A stretch of 64,000 nt of DNA from NCBI RefSeq assembly GCF_025787225.1, contig NZ_CP090958.1, forward strand, positions 2,652,550 to 2,716,549, read 5' to 3'. Shown piece by piece: positions 1 through 9,017 of this stretch (its first letter is position 1; every line of letters starts with the position of its first letter). The notes beneath the pieces are model-generated. The model saw only the letters and a list, made by a program, of their open reading frames with translations. It had not been told where the DNA came from and ran no database searches. The position numbers were made by a program, and so were the translations under genes. Origin of the DNA: Saxibacter everestensis. Its GTDB lineage: Bacteria > Actinomycetota > Actinomycetes > Actinomycetales > Brevibacteriaceae.

Positions 1-1125
1 ATTCAGCCCGCCGGGAGCGCAATCTCCGACAGCCCCTACGTCGATGTCCTACCCGAAGACACCGCACTGATCGTGCCGACATCCGGTTCGACCGGCGCAG
101 CGAAAAAGGTGGTGCTGTCCCGGCGAGCGCTGATCGCCTCGGGCCGGGCGACGGCCGTCAGACTGGACGGCCCGGGCCATTGGCTCTTACCACTGTCCGT
201 GGCGCATATCGCCGGCCTCCAGGTGCTGATCCGCTCGGTACTGGCAGGCACCTCGCCGACCACGCTGGACACATCGATTCCGTTTGACGCCGAGGGATTC
301 GCGGAGGCGGTAGCCAGGATGCCGGCTGCGCCGACGCCGCGCTACACCTCACTGGTGCCGACCCAGCTGGCCCGGTTGCTGCACGAAACGGACTCAGGCT
401 GCTCTGCCGCCATCCGCGCTGCCCGGTCGTTCGAGGCGATCCTGGTCGGCGGCGCAGCACTGTCGCCACGCCTCGCGGAGGAAGCGGCCGCCGCCGGGTT
501 GCGGCTGGTGACCACTTATGGGATGAGCGAGACCTGCGGCGGTTGCGTCTACGACGGCGTGCCGCTGGACGGCGTGCAGGCACGTACCGACGCTGCCGGG
601 CGGCTCTCCCTCGGCGGGGAGGTCGTCGCCTCCGGTTACCTGCTCGCCGACGCTAACGGCTCGGCAGGGGTTTCCAGCGCCGAAGGAGCCCGACTCGGTC
701 AGCAGAGCTTCAGCACCGACCGGGCCGGCACCCGATGGTTTTCCACCAGCGACATGGGCACTGTGCACGACAGCCGGGTCACCGTGCAGGGTCGGGCGGA
801 CGACGTCATCATCTCCGGCGGGATCAATGTCGCGCCGGCTGCGGTTGAGGACGTGATCGGTTCGATGCCCGGAGTAGCCGAGGTGCTGGTTACCAGCGTG
901 CCGGACGACGAGTGGGGCCAGAAGGTCGTCGCGCTGCTGTGCACCGATTCACATCTGCCACCGATCTCACTGGCAGCTGTGCGCGATAGGGTCGGGCAGA
1001 CACTCGGTCGAGCCTCCGCTCCGCGGGAAATCATCACCGTACCGGCCATCCCATTGCGCGGCCTCGGTAAGCCCGACCGGGTCGCCGCCCGTGATCTCGC
1101 AGTCGACTACCTGCGGGTACGATAG
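1..1125 (+). CDS. menE: o-succinylbenzoate-CoA ligase MenE, 5' end cut off by the window
   Basis: ANL-superfamily acyl-CoA ligase. MenE activates o-succinylbenzoate with ATP and CoA in menaquinone synthesis. The frame is open from base 1, so the N-terminus lies outside the window; the first in-window GTG (73) falls inside the ATP-binding motif PTSGSTGAAKK and is not the real start. Also visible are the adenylate-binding YGMSET (about 520-535), the hinge region GRADDVIISGG (about 792-825) and the C-terminal catalytic lysine in GLGKPDR (about 1060-1080). The MenE call rests on the small size for the superfamily and on menA following 56 bases later; another small acyl-CoA ligase is the alternative. 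Confidence 0.85.
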   Translation: MQPAGSAISDSPYVDVLPEDTALIVPTSGSTGAAKKVVLSRRALIASGRATAVRLDGPGHWLLPLSVAHIAGLQVLIRSVLAGTSPTTLDTSIPFDAEGFAEAVARMPAAPTPRYTSLVPTQLARLLHETDSGCSAAIRAARSFEAILVGGAALSPRLAEEAAAAGLRLVTTYGMSETCGGCVYDGVPLDGVQARTDAAGRLSLGGEVVASGYLLADANGSAGVSSAEGARLGQQSFSTDRAGTRWFSTSDMGTVHDSRVTVQGRADDVIISGGINVAPAAVEDVIGSMPGVAEVLVTSVPDDEWGQKVVALLCTDSHLPPISLAAVRDRVGQTLGRASAPREIITVPAIPLRGLGKPDRVAARDLAVDYLRVR

Positions 1126-1181
1126 ATCGGCGGTCCACCTAGTCCAGGTACGCCACAACCCGTCACATGAAGGAACACCGT

Positions 1182-2123
1182 ATGGCCACCGCAGCTCAGT
1201 GGGTCGAAGGTGCACGCCTGAGAACACTGCCTCTTGCCGTTGCACCGGTCCTTATCGGCACCGGCGCAGCGATCGCCGAGGTCGGCGGACTGACAGATCA
1301 GTTCATTGGCTCAGTGGACGGCAGCGTCGCTCCCGGCAACAGCCTGTCTGTAGCAGCCTGGGTGCTGCATTTCGTGCTTGCACTCATCGTCGCCCTCGCA
1401 CTTCAGATCGGCACGAACTTCGCCAACGACTACTCCGACGGCGTGCGCGGCACTGACGACGTGCGGGTCGGCCCGCAGCGACTGACCGCGTCCGGCGTTG
1501 CCGCGCCATCCAGTGTGAAAAGGGCTGCATTCGCCAGCTTCGGTGTCGCCGGAATAGCCGGAATCACCCTCGTGCTCGTCTCACAAAGCTGGTGGTTCGT
1601 TCCGGTGGGTGTTCTGTGCGTGCTGGCCGCCTGGTATTACACCGGTGGCAAACACCCTTACGGTTATCTCGGCCTCGGCGAAGTCTTCGTCTTCATCTTC
1701 TTCGGGCTGGTCGCCACCCTGGGCACCACCTACACGCAGATCCACTCCCTATCGCCAAGTGCATGGGGAGGCGCCGTCGGCATCGGCCTGATCTCGTGTT
1801 CGCTGCTGATGGCCAACAACCTTCGCGACATCCCGACCGACCGTGAGGCAGGAAAAATCACCCTGGCGGTGCGGCTCGGCGAATCCCGGGCCCGGGTCGC
1901 CTACATGGCCGGCATGCTGCTGCCGTTTCTCTTGCTGCTGATCCCAATCCTGACCGGGCACCCGGCCGCGGTGCTTGCGCTACTGGCCCTGGTTATCGCC
2001 ATCGGCCCGGTGCGCACCGTGATGTCGGATGCGACCGGACAGCAGCTGATCCCAGTCCTGAAGCAAACCGGGATCGTCGCCCTGACCTACGGTTCGCTAT
2101 TGGCTCTCGGGCTCGCGCTCTAA
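1182..2123 (+). CDS. menA: 1,4-dihydroxy-2-naphthoate polyprenyltransferase MenA
   Basis: Membrane prenyltransferase that attaches the polyprenyl chain to 1,4-dihydroxy-2-naphthoate to form demethylmenaquinone. It is 313 residues with about eight hydrophobic segments. Both Asp-rich UbiA motifs are present: NFANDYSDGVRGTD near residue 90 and NNLRDIPTDREAGK near residue 210. An ATG at 1167 is also in frame, but the ATG at 1182 has GAAGGA 7 bases upstream and is preferred. It pairs with menE just upstream. The stop codon overlaps the stop of the convergent DUF4229 gene. Confidence 0.93.
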   Translation: MATAAQWVEGARLRTLPLAVAPVLIGTGAAIAEVGGLTDQFIGSVDGSVAPGNSLSVAAWVLHFVLALIVALALQIGTNFANDYSDGVRGTDDVRVGPQRLTASGVAAPSSVKRAAFASFGVAGIAGITLVLVSQSWWFVPVGVLCVLAAWYYTGGKHPYGYLGLGEVFVFIFFGLVATLGTTYTQIHSLSPSAWGGAVGIGLISCSLLMANNLRDIPTDREAGKITLAVRLGESRARVAYMAGMLLPFLLLLIPILTGHPAAVLALLALVIAIGPVRTVMSDATGQQLIPVLKQTGIVALTYGSLLALGLAL

Positions 2124-2419
2124 CGCTGATTGTCGTCCGGGTCATCCGGGTGATCCGCCCGGTCGACGATGTCGTCTTCGTACGCCGAGTCTCTATCGAC
2201 CTTCGTACGACGTTGTTCCGCACGTCGGGCAGAACGTTCCTGCACATACTTCACCACGTCGTCGCGCTGCCGGCGTAGAAGCAGGAATGACAGCAGAACA
2301 GCGATAACCGTGGCCAGCACGAGTGAGACCAATTCGTTGAAGCCGGCCACCCAGAGGGCGCCGAAGGCAAGGAAGAAGATTCCAAGCCGGAGCAGACTGT
2401 ACTTAACCACCGCGTTCAT
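2120..2419 (-). CDS. DUF4229 family small membrane protein
   Basis: A 99-residue protein with two predicted membrane helices (about residues 8-26 and 29-47) and a charged Arg/Asp-rich cytoplasmic tail ending in a DDPDD-like run. This matches the actinobacterial DUF4229 family, often found next to menaquinone genes; its function is unknown. It is convergent with menA and their 3' ends overlap by 4 bases. The start has no usable ribosome site. TACCCT (2431-2426) lies 6 bases before the ATG, suggesting a leaderless transcript. Confidence 0.75.
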   Translation of the reverse strand: MNAVVKYSLLRLGIFFLAFGALWVAGFNELVSLVLATVIAVLLSFLLLRRQRDDVVKYVQERSARRAEQRRTKVDRDSAYEDDIVDRADHPDDPDDNQR

Positions 2420-2501
2420 CCTTCAAGGGTAAGCGGCGGGGCGCGAACGTCCGCCAATGCCTACACACCTCACGCTCAGCGAAGTCGCCTAAACTTAAGA
2501 C

Positions 2502-3020
2502 ATGTCACCGCGAGTAACCCTGTTCATCATCGTTTTGGTTCTGGCGTTGATGATTTACGCCCTGATCGATTGCGGTCGCCGCCCGGCGCACGAGATCCGG
2601 ACCCTGCCGAAACCCGCGTGGCTCGCGGTGATTTTCCTGCTGCCCGCAATCGGCACCGCCCTGTGGTTCGTGATGGGACGCGCGCGAGTCGCCGGCGCCA
2701 GTTCGGCGCCGCGACGGTCGCCGGCTCCGGCCGCACCGGACGACGACCCCGAGTTCCTCCGCCAGATCGAGCTCTCCCGCCGGCAGCGCGAACGCGAACA
2801 GCAGTTGAAGGAGCGCGAGCAGGACGGGAACGGACAGCCGAAGCCCCCTGCCCCGGGACCTATCGCGGGCACGCCGGCACCCCACGACAAGCCGATCGGC
2901 GGCACCGGCGGAGACAACGCAGTCGAGGAGCCGGACAGCGGCAACGACTCGAAGAAGCGCAAGCGCCGCGATCCGCATGACGCGCCGAGCGGCAGCTCTG
3001 ACGACGACGACAAAAAGTAG
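2502..3020 (+). CDS. PLDc_N-domain membrane protein
   Basis: A 172-residue protein with two N-terminal membrane helices (about residues 4-20 and 40-58) in the PLDc_N arrangement: a short loop with DCGRRP, then KPAWLAVIFLLPAIG and a WFVMGR end. The remaining two thirds is a hydrophilic tail rich in Arg, Glu, Pro and Gly, ending in an acidic run. PLDc_N is a two-helix anchor found alone in many actinobacteria; the role is unknown and no phospholipase D catalytic motif is present. TAAACT (2490-2495) sits 6 bases before the ATG, so the transcript is probably leaderless. Confidence 0.7.
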   Translation: MSPRVTLFIIVLVLALMIYALIDCGRRPAHEIRTLPKPAWLAVIFLLPAIGTALWFVMGRARVAGASSAPRRSPAPAAPDDDPEFLRQIELSRRQREREQQLKEREQDGNGQPKPPAPGPIAGTPAPHDKPIGGTGGDNAVEEPDSGNDSKKRKRRDPHDAPSGSSDDDDKK

Positions 3021-3024
3021 CTTC

Positions 3025-3933
3025 GTGCCTAAAATCTACGCACTACACGAAAATCCCGAGTGGTTCCCGCCCTTTGCCGAGGCCCTCGAAGCGGTCGGCC
3101 TCGACTACGAGGAATGGATGCTCACCACTGGCAGCATCGATCTGGATGCCGAGCCGCCCGAGGGAATTTTCTGGTCCCGCTTCAGCGCCTCCTCACATAC
3201 CAGGGGCAATGTGCTGGCAAAGGACTACGCCCGCACCCTTTTCGACTGGCTTCAGGCGCACGGACGGCGAGTGGTCAACGGACGTGACGTGCTCGAACTC
3301 GAAGTCAGCAAGGTACGCCAACTGACGTTCCTGAAGGCGTTCGGAATCGATGTTCCGCGCACGGTTGCCGTCACAGGCGATGACGAACTGCTCAGCGCCG
3401 CCGGCAAGCTTCCCACCCCATTCATCACCAAGCACAATCAGGGCGGCAAGGGTCTAGGAGTGCGGAAGTTCGAAAGCGTTGCCGAACTGTCTGACGCGCT
3501 GCCCGGGCTTGAACGGCCCGTGGATGGCGTCATGTTGCTGCAGGAGTACGTGGAGCCGCTCAAGCCGTTCATCACCCGGGTGGAGACGGTGGGCTACGAA
3601 TACGTCTACGCAATAACCGCGGACACCGGTCGCGGCGGATTCCAGCTCTGCCCGGCCGACGCCTGCGAGATCGGTCCGGACGGGCAACCGATCGAGGATG
3701 ACAGCCTCTTCGCGCTGCGGGAGGGATTCGACCATCCGATCATCGAAAAGTACCTCGCCTTTGCCCGGAAGTACCGGCTGGAAATTGCCGGCTTCGAATT
3801 CATCGAGTCCGCCGACGGGCGGATCGTGACATACGACGTCAATACCAATACGAACTACAACGCCGACGTCGAGGCCGATGCGCCGGCGTCCGGCCCAGCT
3901 TCGATCGCCAGGTACCTGAAGAGCCTGCTGTAG
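3025..3933 (+). CDS. ATP-grasp family ligase, RimK-like
   Basis: Probable ATP-dependent carboxylate-amine ligase of the ATP-grasp fold, 302 residues. Visible features are a nucleotide-binding segment FITKHNQGGKGLGVRKF, the adenine-contacting LLQEYVEPLKPFITRVE, and a metal-binding C-terminus with GFEFIESADGRIVTYDVNTN followed by TNYNADVEADAP. The substrate cannot be read from the sequence. The frame extends back to an ATG at 2977 inside the preceding gene; I prefer the GTG at 3025, just after that gene's stop, because VPKIYALHENPEWF begins the conserved part. It stands alone between a membrane protein and the convergent ccsB. Confidence 0.72.
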   Translation: MPKIYALHENPEWFPPFAEALEAVGLDYEEWMLTTGSIDLDAEPPEGIFWSRFSASSHTRGNVLAKDYARTLFDWLQAHGRRVVNGRDVLELEVSKVRQLTFLKAFGIDVPRTVAVTGDDELLSAAGKLPTPFITKHNQGGKGLGVRKFESVAELSDALPGLERPVDGVMLLQEYVEPLKPFITRVETVGYEYVYAITADTGRGGFQLCPADACEIGPDGQPIEDDSLFALREGFDHPIIEKYLAFARKYRLEIAGFEFIESADGRIVTYDVNTNTNYNADVEADAPASGPASIARYLKSLL

Positions 3934-3946
3934 CGCTGGCGTCCGG

Positions 3947-3990
3947 CCTGGCTTGGCAGCTGGCCCAGCCTGGCCTGGCAGCTTGCCCCA
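3947..3990. repeat. 22-bp tandem duplication
   Basis: Two near-identical 22-base units (3947-3968 and 3969-3990), each starting CCTGGC and containing TGGCAGCT, lie directly behind the ATP-grasp stop codon in a non-coding gap. They differ at three positions or so and have no coding potential that I can support. Confidence 0.6.
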
Positions 3991-4020
3991 TCCGGCGTCC
4001 GCACCCAGCCCGGGCCCCAG

Positions 4021-4097
4021 AAGCGAAACGGTCCACTAAGTCGTCTAGGACGTCACAGAATGTGACTACCTGAACGACAAAGTAACCCGTTTCGCTT
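4021..4097. terminator. Nested inverted repeats between convergent genes
   Basis: AAGCGAAACGG (4021-4031) is the exact reverse complement of CCGTTTCGCTT (4087-4097). Inside this pair lies a second perfect dyad, GTCACA-gaa-TGTGAC (4052-4066). The structure sits between the ends of the ATP-grasp gene and ccsB, which suits a bidirectional terminator, but there is no T-tract on either side, so the role is inferred. Confidence 0.4.
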
Positions 4098-4117
4098 TCG
4101 CCGGAGTTGGAGCCGAC

Positions 4118-5155
4118 CTAGTCGAGGCCGGAATAGGCGTGCAGTCCATTGAAGTACACGTTGACAACAGTGAAGTTGAAAACGACGCAGAGGAATCCGA
4201 CGATCGACAGGATGGCGATCCGGTTGCTGCTCCAGCCCCGGGTAGCCCGGGCATGCAGATACGACGCGTAGACCACCCAGATGACGAATGTCCAGACTTC
4301 CTTGGTGTCCCAGCCCCAGTAACGACCCCAGGCGGCTTCTGCCCAAATCGCACCCGCGATTAGAGTGAAAGTCCACAGCACGAAGCCGACCGCGGCAATC
4401 CGGTAGGACACGTTCTCCAGCTCGGCCGACCCCGGAACGCCATTGAGAAATGCCATCGGCGGCCTCTTTACCGATGAGCTGCGGTTCTCGCGGTAGGTCT
4501 GCAGCAGCTGGAGGGTCGATAGCGCGAACGCGAGCGCGAGAAGGGCTGAGGCTAGCGTCGCAACGGACACGTGAATGACGAGCCAATAGCTCTGCAGCGC
4601 GGGGACGAGCTCCGCCGCCGGGGTGTAGAACGCGATCATCCCGATGCCGAGCATAAGCAACGCGAACCCGGTGACGAAGGTGCCGAGGAACCGCAGATCG
4701 CGGATGAACAGCACCACGAGGTACACGACGGCCAGCAGCATCGATGCGGTGAGGCAGAACTCGTACATATTGCCCCATGGCACGCGGGTGACCGAGAGCC
4801 CACGGGTGACAACGGCGCCGAGGTGCAGCAGCGCGCCGAGCGCGGTCAGGCCGGTGGCCACCCGCGCCAGCCGTCGAACCGGCTCCGACGCCTCGCCGGC
4901 GGTGCCGTCGTTCGTTGCAGCGTTACCTGATTTTGCGCCGTCGAAACGGGCGGTGATCCGGCCGGGTCGTCCGGTCGCACCGGCTGACACCAGGTCACGC
5001 TTGCGTTCCGCCGGGTGGCTCCCCATCACTTCAACGGTGCGTTTGCTACCGCCGACCATGTCGAAGGCATAGCAGACGAAGGCAATCATGTAGACGGTCA
5101 TCGTCGAGTAGACCAGAGTGTTCGACCAGCCGGCCAAGGCCTCGTAGGTGCTCAT
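4118..5155 (-). CDS. ccsB: Cytochrome c biogenesis protein CcsB (CcsA/ResC type heme handler)
   Basis: Membrane protein of system II cytochrome c maturation that, with ResB, moves heme across the membrane and joins it to apocytochrome c. It is 345 residues with about eight membrane helices. The tryptophan-rich heme-handling motif is clear: WGRYWGWDTKEVW near residue 275. Conserved histidines are seen in LLHLGA, VIHVSVAT and YLHARATRG. The ATG overlaps the resB stop by 4 bases (ATGA), so it is translationally coupled as the last gene of the resA-ccdA-resB-ccsB set. Confidence 0.93.
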   Translation of the reverse strand: MSTYEALAGWSNTLVYSTMTVYMIAFVCYAFDMVGGSKRTVEVMGSHPAERKRDLVSAGATGRPGRITARFDGAKSGNAATNDGTAGEASEPVRRLARVATGLTALGALLHLGAVVTRGLSVTRVPWGNMYEFCLTASMLLAVVYLVVLFIRDLRFLGTFVTGFALLMLGIGMIAFYTPAAELVPALQSYWLVIHVSVATLASALLALAFALSTLQLLQTYRENRSSSVKRPPMAFLNGVPGSAELENVSYRIAAVGFVLWTFTLIAGAIWAEAAWGRYWGWDTKEVWTFVIWVVYASYLHARATRGWSSNRIAILSIVGFLCVVFNFTVVNVYFNGLHAYSGLD

Positions 5156-6915
5156 TTTTCTCCTTGCACATCAACCGATGCGAATGTTCCCAGTGCGTGC
5201 CGCAAGTCCTCGGCAACCTGGCGTGTTTCGACCTCTAGTCGATTATCTTCTCCACGGGCGAGGCCGGCGACCTCCACGGTCAGACCTGTGCTCTTGCCAT
5301 TTGTAACTTTCACCCAGATCCGCCGACGCGGGATAAAGAGCGATGCGGCGAGCCCGGCGAGGCCAAGCAGCGCGAACACCAAGACGAAAATCTGACCCGG
5401 ATCGTACCTCACATCGAGTGAAACATACCGCTTCACTCCGTCGAAGCTGACCGACCCGAGATTGTTCGGCAGGTCAGCGGACTCCCCCGGCGCGAGTTCA
5501 AGCGCCATCGGCTTACCGTCCTTGTCGGTCATCTCCGTCATGTTCTCCGGGTTGAGGGTATAGACGGACTGTGCGACACCGTCATCTAGGCCGAGGTCGC
5601 CGTAGTACCCGCTCAGCACCATGTAGGGGTTGTACAGGTCAGCAAACGTCGAGGTCACCTGCCCGTCGTCGCCCTTGCCAGCCGTTGGGAAGAAGATCCC
5701 GACCAGGCCGAGTTGCTCAGGGCTGGCGTCTGCCGACTTGACCACACCACGGGACATATATGCGCCGGTCTGGGGCAGGAATACAGTGGGGCCGGAGAAC
5801 ACCACATTTCCCTCTCCATCGCGAAGCGTGATCACCGGGGCATAGCCGTTTCCGGTCAGGTACATGTTCGAACCGCCAACGTGCAGCGGATCATTGACCT
5901 CGACGACCTCCTTCTTCTCCTCGCCGTTGTGGCGGGTGGTCACATCTGCCCTGAACGAACGAGGCTGGCCGAACTGATTGTCCAGTCCGCCATTTTCCTC
6001 AAATGTCGCCTCAAACTTGTCGAGTGTGACGGCGTAGTCGGTCAACCGGTCCGGATCGTAGTAGGTCCCCTTATCGAACGAATCGAATCCGAGCAGGGAA
6101 TTCGTGAATGTCTCGCCTTCCACCAGGACGCGCTGACCCGAATAGCCGAACAGCCCGCCGATCGCCATCGCGATGACGACGCCGACGACGGCGACATGGA
6201 AGAGCAGGTTGCCGGTTTCGCGCAGATACCCGCGTTCCGCCGAGACAGTGTTGCTGTCGTGCACGACCCGGTATCGACGACGGCGCAGAATCCGTTCCGC
6301 CTCCGTAAGCACCGTGGCACGATCCGACTCGTCAGTCTCGCCGGCGCCGGCGTCAGCAGTCTCGCCGGCGCCGGCAGTCTCGCCGGCGTCGACAGTGCCT
6401 CCCGGCTCAGCGGCTCCGGCCGGGGCTAGCTCAAGCCTCGCGAATGCCGGCATCCGCGACATCCTGCGTGGCGCTTTCGGCGGTTTGGCCCGCATCGCCT
6501 TCCAGTGGATCTTCGTCCGGGGAAGGATGCAGCCGATCAGCGAGACCAACAGCAGGATGTAGATCGCGGAGAACCAGGCTGAGGAATAGACGTCGAACAG
6601 CTGGACCTTGTCCATCCATTCAGCGGTAGTGCCCTTGTCGGTGATGTACTGGGTGACCTCCGCCGGATCCTGAATCCGCTGCGGGAAGATCGACCCGGGA
6701 ATTGCGGCCAGCGCGAGCAAAAGCAACAGCATCAGCGCAACCCGCATCGTGGTGAGCTGACGCCATGCCCAGCGCAGAATGCCGACTACGCCAATTTTCG
6801 GCTGCGTCACCACAGACGTGTCATCACCCGGACCGGGAACACCGTCGGAGGACGCGGAATCCGCGGCCTCACCGTACTGATCCCGTCGGTCCGAAGGACC
6901 GCGCGTTGTCACCAC
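5152..6915 (-). CDS. resB: Cytochrome c biogenesis protein ResB
   Basis: Partner of CcsB in the system II heme export and cytochrome c synthetase complex. It is 587 residues with membrane helices near residues 58-76, 110-130, 235-255 and 525-545, and a large extracytoplasmic domain (about 255-520) typical of ResB. Between the second and third helices is a low-complexity Ala/Gly/Glu/Thr stretch encoded by an 18-bp repeat. The GTG start shares one base with the ccdA stop (TAGTG), so translation is coupled. Confidence 0.9.
   Translation of the reverse strand: MVTTRGPSDRRDQYGEAADSASSDGVPGPGDDTSVVTQPKIGVVGILRWAWRQLTTMRVALMLLLLLALAAIPGSIFPQRIQDPAEVTQYITDKGTTAEWMDKVQLFDVYSSAWFSAIYILLLVSLIGCILPRTKIHWKAMRAKPPKAPRRMSRMPAFARLELAPAGAAEPGGTVDAGETAGAGETADAGAGETDESDRATVLTEAERILRRRRYRVVHDSNTVSAERGYLRETGNLLFHVAVVGVVIAMAIGGLFGYSGQRVLVEGETFTNSLLGFDSFDKGTYYDPDRLTDYAVTLDKFEATFEENGGLDNQFGQPRSFRADVTTRHNGEEKKEVVEVNDPLHVGGSNMYLTGNGYAPVITLRDGEGNVVFSGPTVFLPQTGAYMSRGVVKSADASPEQLGLVGIFFPTAGKGDDGQVTSTFADLYNPYMVLSGYYGDLGLDDGVAQSVYTLNPENMTEMTDKDGKPMALELAPGESADLPNNLGSVSFDGVKRYVSLDVRYDPGQIFVLVFALLGLAGLAASLFIPRRRIWVKVTNGKSTGLTVEVAGLARGEDNRLEVETRQVAEDLRHALGTFASVDVQGEK
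6333..6392. repeat. 18-bp in-frame repeat within resB
   Basis: Three 18-base units beginning CAGTCTCGCCGGCG on the plus strand (6333-6350, 6357-6374 and 6375-6392, the last diverged) encode the Gly-Glu-Thr-rich linker of ResB. Since 18 is a multiple of three, gain or loss of units would keep the frame. Confidence 0.7.
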
Positions 6916-7694
6916 TAAATCACCGTCACAAATCCGCCGATCATTCCCTGGAGGCTAGCCACCCAGGTCGTCCACAATCCACTCACCAAGAGCACGCCAA
7001 TCACAATCAGCATCGCTCCGCCAAATCGCATCACACCGATCCGGTGGTCCCGGAAGAACTTCAGCCGGCCCATGCCCCGTCGCATCAGCATCGCCACGAT
7101 CAGGAACGGGATGCCCAGACCAAGGCAGTACACGAATGTGAGCAACGCGCCTCTAGCGACTCCCGGACCAGCCGTTGCACCCATACTCGTGGAGAGCGCG
7201 ACGACCGCGGCCAGGGTCGGTCCGGTGCAGGGCGCCCAGCCCAGGCCGAACGTTATGCCCAGCACCGGCGCTCCCCACAGCCCCGCGGGCGGCCGGGAGT
7301 GGATCCTGCGATCGCGCTGCAGCCAGGAGAACCCGCCGAGGAAAACGACGCCGGCCAGAATGACCACCAGGCCGAGGATCCTAGTGATCGGGTCGATCCA
7401 TGGCTTGAGCCAGACGCCGGCGAGGCTGAACACCAGGCCGATTGAGACGAAGACCGCGGCGAATCCGAGTACGAACAGCCCTACGCCGAGCAGCACCCGA
7501 CGCGACTTCTGCTGTTCAAGATCCGTTCCGCTCAATCCGGTCACGTAGCCGACGTATCCCGGAACCAGCGGCAGCACGCAGGGTGAAAGAAAAGAGACCA
7601 CCCCAGCAAGCGCCGCGACCGGGATGGCGAGCAGCATCGGGCCGGTCAGCACTGTCTGCTGAAAGCTCTCGCCTATTGAGACGGGGAACGTCAC
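6915..7694 (-). CDS. ccdA: Thiol-disulfide transporter CcdA
   Basis: Six-helix membrane protein (259 residues) that passes reducing power from cytoplasmic thioredoxin to extracytoplasmic thiol proteins, here most likely the ResA-like protein encoded just upstream. The two redox cysteines are visible: SFLSPCVLPLVPGY near residue 38 and GLGWAPCTGPT near residue 155. The GTG start overlaps the resA stop (GTGA), and its own stop overlaps the resB start. Confidence 0.92.
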   Translation of the reverse strand: MTFPVSIGESFQQTVLTGPMLLAIPVAALAGVVSFLSPCVLPLVPGYVGYVTGLSGTDLEQQKSRRVLLGVGLFVLGFAAVFVSIGLVFSLAGVWLKPWIDPITRILGLVVILAGVVFLGGFSWLQRDRRIHSRPPAGLWGAPVLGITFGLGWAPCTGPTLAAVVALSTSMGATAGPGVARGALLTFVYCLGLGIPFLIVAMLMRRGMGRLKFFRDHRIGVMRFGGAMLIVIGVLLVSGLWTTWVASLQGMIGGFVTVI

Positions 7695-8308
7695 GCCTCC
7701 TCGTCCAAAACGTCGCCGATAAGGGCTTTCAGCGTCGACTCATCCACTTCGCCGACGACCCGGGCAGCCGGCCGCCCCTCATGGTCGAGTACGAGGGTCG
7801 ATGGCGTCGCCTGTGGAGGCAGCGCACCATTCAGTGCGGAGACCATCTTGCCGTCCGAGTCGAGCATCGCTGGGTAGCTGATCCCGAAAGTCTTTTCGAA
7901 GGCCAGCGCCGCGTCCTTTGCGTCGCGGACGTTGACCCCGAGGAACACGACGTCGTCCTCCTTGAAACGCTCGTAGTTCGCCTGCAGCCCGGGAGCCTCC
8001 TTGCGGCACGGCGGACAGGCGGCGTACCAAAGATTGAGAACGACGACCTGACCGCGCCAGTCTTCGAGGCTGAACGCCTTGCCGTCAAGGGTCTCACCAG
8101 CGGCCACGATAGGGTCGCCGCGCTTGCCGGATTCGACCTGGGTGATCACGCCATCGCCAGCAATATAACCCTTGTCGTCGCCAGCATCAGCCTGTTCTGC
8201 GAGCGCATCGCTTTCCGGACTGCACGCCGCCAGCGACACCAGGGCGGCGCCAAGTCCAGCTCCGGTAATTGCCTGGAGCGCGCGACGACGAGAAATGCTG
8301 TCCGTCAT
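7691..8308 (-). CDS. resA: Thioredoxin-like lipoprotein, ResA/TlpA type
   Basis: Membrane-anchored disulfide reductase that keeps apocytochrome c cysteines reduced for heme attachment. It is 205 residues from the ATG at 8308. The N-terminus has SRRRALQ followed by a hydrophobic stretch and the lipobox SLAAC, so a Tat-exported lipoprotein is plausible. The active site WYAACPPCRKE has the CxxC motif, and the cis-proline region is QATPSTLVLD. The frame extends upstream to 8419, but 8308 overlaps the phosphatase stop (ATGA) and places the signal peptide correctly. Confidence 0.9.
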   Translation of the reverse strand: MTDSISRRRALQAITGAGLGAALVSLAACSPESDALAEQADAGDDKGYIAGDGVITQVESGKRGDPIVAAGETLDGKAFSLEDWRGQVVVLNLWYAACPPCRKEAPGLQANYERFKEDDVVFLGVNVRDAKDAALAFEKTFGISYPAMLDSDGKMVSALNGALPPQATPSTLVLDHEGRPAARVVGEVDESTLKALIGDVLDEEA

Positions 8309-8940
8309 GCTCCTGGAACTGCCTTCGAAACGTAGAGGTTGGCCACCGGTTCCCGGTAGCTGATGGTGGACAGAATGCCGTTGTCGAATGTGAGCGATGT
8401 CAGGCTGGCCAGCCCGCATTCCCGCTTTCGCGGGTCATGCCAGAGCGGCCGGCCTTCGGCTTCCAGACGGGTGACCCAGATCGGCAGTTGATGACTCACG
8501 ATTACGCCGTGGGCACCGTCGACCCGCTGGGCCAGACTGGCAACTGCGGCGCGCATCCGGGCAGTCTGGGCGCGATATGACTCGCCCCACGACGGCCGGA
8601 ACGGGTTCCACAGTTTCGTTATCGTGTTGGGCCGGGCAAGCTGGGTCCGGTCCACCTTGAGACCTTCGAGCTGGTTACCGGCCTCGATGACCCGTTCATC
8701 GGTGCTGACCTGCAGGCCGAGTTTCTCCGCGAGCGGCCCTGCCGTCTCGCGGGCGCGCTCCAGCGGCGAGGAGACGATGGCCCGAATGTCGTATTCGCCG
8801 GTTCCGAGCACCTCGGCCATCCGGTTGGCCATCGCCAATCCGTTTTCGGAAAGGTGGAAGTCCGGGAGACGCCCATAGAGGATTCCCCGCGGATTATGTA
8901 CTTCACCGTGCCGGAGCAGGTGAATGGTCGTCATGGCCAT
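8305..8940 (-). CDS. Histidine phosphatase family protein
   Basis: Phosphoglycerate-mutase-like phosphatase of 211 residues. The catalytic LLRHGEVHNP motif is near residue 8, SSPLERARETA supplies the second phosphate-binding arginine, and the second histidine is in VIVSHQLPIW. The substrate is unknown. The stop overlaps the resA start by 4 bases, so it is in the cytochrome maturation operon; genes of this family are commonly found in front of resA in actinobacteria. The start may be the ATG two codons later. Confidence 0.85.
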   Translation of the reverse strand: MAMTTIHLLRHGEVHNPRGILYGRLPDFHLSENGLAMANRMAEVLGTGEYDIRAIVSSPLERARETAGPLAEKLGLQVSTDERVIEAGNQLEGLKVDRTQLARPNTITKLWNPFRPSWGESYRAQTARMRAAVASLAQRVDGAHGVIVSHQLPIWVTRLEAEGRPLWHDPRKRECGLASLTSLTFDNGILSTISYREPVANLYVSKAVPGA

Positions 8941-9017
8941 GCGGCCATTTTCGCAAATGTTCCTGAGAGCTTGCCACGCGGGGTTCGACGGCGTGTAGAA
9001 AACGGTCCAGCCGGATC

